Assembly (NCBI GenBank): GCA_910592005.1
Contig: CAJVPP010001475.1
Span: 1 to 19,755, forward strand
DNA: 19,755 nt
Source of the DNA: Funneliformis mosseae
Taxonomy: Eukaryota > Glomeromycota > Glomeromycetes > Glomerales > Glomeraceae
Direction of reading: 5' to 3'
Below, in pieces: positions 18,165 through 19,755 of the stretch (the stretch's first letter is position 1; every line of letters begins with the position of its first letter). Both the position numbers and the translations under genes were made by a program. A model generated the notes under the pieces. That model ran no database searches. It was given only the letters and a program-made list of their open reading frames with translations, and was not told the DNA's origin.

Positions 18165-18480
18165 CAACCGCAAACTTAACTTTAATAATAACCGTCAACT
18201 TCAAAAACAACTGCCAACTTCAACAGTAACAACCGCCAATTTCAACAGCAACAACCACCAATTTCAACAGCAACAACCACCAACTCCGACAACAACTATT
18301 GCCAACTTCCAATTTCAACTTCCAGCTTCAACTTCCTTTTAATTTCAAACCCTAACTTCCAATTTCTTTCAATTCAAATAACTTCAACCTCCAACAACTC
18401 CAATTTTTATAACTTTCAATTTCAAACTCTACTTCTGGCTCTTTTAACTCCCAACTTCATATTACTTTAATTTTGTAACT
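18165..18480. repeat. Low-complexity C/A/T-rich tract with 24-bp minisatellite
   Basis: AACTTCAA- and CAACAACCACCAATTTC-like words repeat through this stretch. The clearest part (about 18220-18285) is three copies of a 24-bp unit, TTCAACAGCAACAACCACCAA plus 3 bases. The plus strand is nearly free of G. It lies in the transposon leader, 5' of the transposase ATG. Confidence 0.6.
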
Positions 18481-18623
18481 CGATTTTATCTCTTTTTTGC
18501 CTAATATCACATTTTCGTGATGCTGTTTCTTTTTTTGTTAGTATCGCAAAAATCACTATCAATCTTTATTTTAAAATTAACGCGATACGCGTTCTTTTAG
18601 TGATTTTGTACTCTTTTTCTAAC

Positions 18624-19755
18624 ATGGCATTTACAAAAAAAAAAGTTACTCTTTCAAATTCTCAGAAATACGAGCTTTGTCTATATGCTGATAAACACAA
18701 GTTAACCCGAACTCAATATATCGATTGGATTGAAAAAAGTGGGGTGTTAGAGTAAATAAGTCTACAATAACACGAATTTTAAAAAATACAAATAACGACT
18801 TGCCACAGAAGTTATTTATCCAGAGCAAAAATGAAACAAGTCGGTTACTTTTCCTGAACTTAATCTCGCTTTAAAAGAATTTGTTTTAAATCATCAGTAT
18901 AGAGCAATATTAAGCGATGCAATATTGATTGAAAAAGCCAAACTATTGGCAAATGGATTGGAAATTCCTGAGGAGGCTTTAAAATTCTCTTCTGATTGGC
19001 TTCATGGATTTAAAAAACGGAATGGTATCCGTCAAGAAAAGCTTCAAGGGGAAGCAACATCTGTTAATTAAGATATTATTGCTGAAGCATTACCATTATT
19101 GCGTAATAAATATGCTAGTTATCCATCTGAACGAATTTACAATATAGACAAAACTGGACTTTTTTACTGGTATGTATCTTTATTTATTTATTTATTTATT
19201 TATTATATTAAAACTTAATTTTTTTTCAATAGGTTGGAACTGGATAAAACTTTGGCTACAAAACGTCTTTCTGGGCGTAAAAAAAATAAAGAATGTCTTT
19301 CTATTGCCTTATGTACCAATGCTGATAGCTCACATAAGCTTCCTCCTTTAATCATTAGAAAGTTTGCTAAGCCAAGATGTTTTAAAAATATCAACATCTC
19401 TAATCTTAAAATAACATATTGAAGTAATCCGAAGGTATGGATGCTTACAACTTTATTTCAAGAGTGGCTTCAAGAATTTAATTATCAAGTTGCTCAAAAA
19501 CATAATGGTCAACGTGTATTATTATTACTTGATAATTGTCCAAGTCATAAAATACAAAATTTAAATCTTTCACATGTTGAAATTTATTTTTTACCACCTA
19601 ATACAACTTCTAAAATTCAACCAATGTATGCTGGAATTATTATGTCTTTTAAAAAACATTATCGTCACTATCATATTCGGTAAATTTTATTTTTTTTAAT
19701 TATTATTAAATAAATTTATTAAATATTTTATTAATATATATATTTTTTAGTTGGA
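18624..19755 (+). pseudogene. pogo/Tigger (DDE_1) transposase, broken and partial
   Basis: The ATG at 18624 starts MAFTKKKVTLSNSQKYELCL, a CENP-B/psq-like HTH. A second DNA-binding region follows (FSSDWLHGFKKRNGIRQEKL, the HTH_Tnp_Tc5 type), then the DDE_1 catalytic domain: YNIDKTGLFY, GRKKNKECLSIALCTNAD, LLLLDNCPSHK, FLPPNTTSKIQPMYAGIIMS. Introns: 19170-19232 (63 bp) and 19680-19750 (71 bp), both GT-AG; the last 5 bases begin the next exon. Lesions: a one-base frame change at the A run near 18732-18738 leading to TAA, a second frame change near 18790-18802, TGA 18832-18834, TAA 19069-19071 and TGA 19420-19422. The first motif reads DKTG rather than the usual DETG, and QPMYAG has Tyr (TAT 19627-19629) where the third catalytic Asp is expected. 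This copy cannot encode an active enzyme. Confidence 0.88.

Larger units (their letters stand above)
17764..19755 (+). mobile_element. pogo/Tigger-type DNA transposon, left part
   Basis: The left end CAGTCAACTCTC follows a TA (17762-17763), matching TA-target insertion. The element holds subterminal iterons (17779-17930), an 860-bp leader and a spliced transposase gene that runs off the window. The right end is not present, so size and target duplication cannot be checked. Confidence 0.8.

Noticed and set aside
18646..18828. 60-codon minus-strand frame
   Set aside because: It is antisense to the transposase N-terminus.
19215..19397. 60-codon minus-strand frame
   Set aside because: It is antisense to the DDE_1 catalytic domain exon.

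Overview
The window looks like nuclear DNA from an arbuscular mycorrhizal fungus of the Glomeromycotina (Rhizophagus-like). This is inferred from strong AT richness, short GT-AG introns (about 60-76 bp), a tyrosine-kinase-like kinase with the N-terminal layout common in that group, two BTB-type genes (one BTB-BACK-TLDc), and Tc1/mariner, hAT-type and pogo/Tigger-type DNA transposons. All family assignments were made by reading translations; no database search was run.

Layout. 1-322: end of a Tc1/mariner element (minus strand). 1268-2764: a kinase pseudogene (plus). 3107-3326: a compact palindrome-rich element. 3327-5091: gene-poor DNA. 5092-5298: an unrecognised minus-strand coding fragment. 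5834-7483: a heavily decayed GH13 alpha-amylase gene (minus), with no long open frame and visible only as collinear blocks in different frames. 7681-8358: a truncated BTB-BACK gene (minus). 9245-9800: a very decayed minus-strand coding relic. 9935-11434: a BTB-BACK-TLDc gene (minus) with three frame breaks. 11590-11811: another unrecognised minus-strand fragment. 12294-13150: a hexanucleotide microsatellite, then a tandem array whose minus strand looks like repeated exon-intron modules. 13160-16500: very AT-rich DNA with inverted repeats, a candidate solo LTR and lone transposon termini. 16505-17244: a broken multi-pass membrane protein gene (plus). 17563-17701: a short hAT-type MITE with perfect 8-bp target duplications. 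17764-19755: the left part of a pogo/Tigger element with a broken spliced transposase (plus), running off the window.

The genes do not form a pathway. Every long coding region carries stops, frameshifts or truncation. The main reading is a repeat-rich pseudogene graveyard, although some lesions sit in homopolymers and could be sequence errors. I see no convincing new biological system. The least expected items are the hidden amylase relic, the exon-intron-like tandem array, the palindromic element at 3107-3326 and the hAT MITE.
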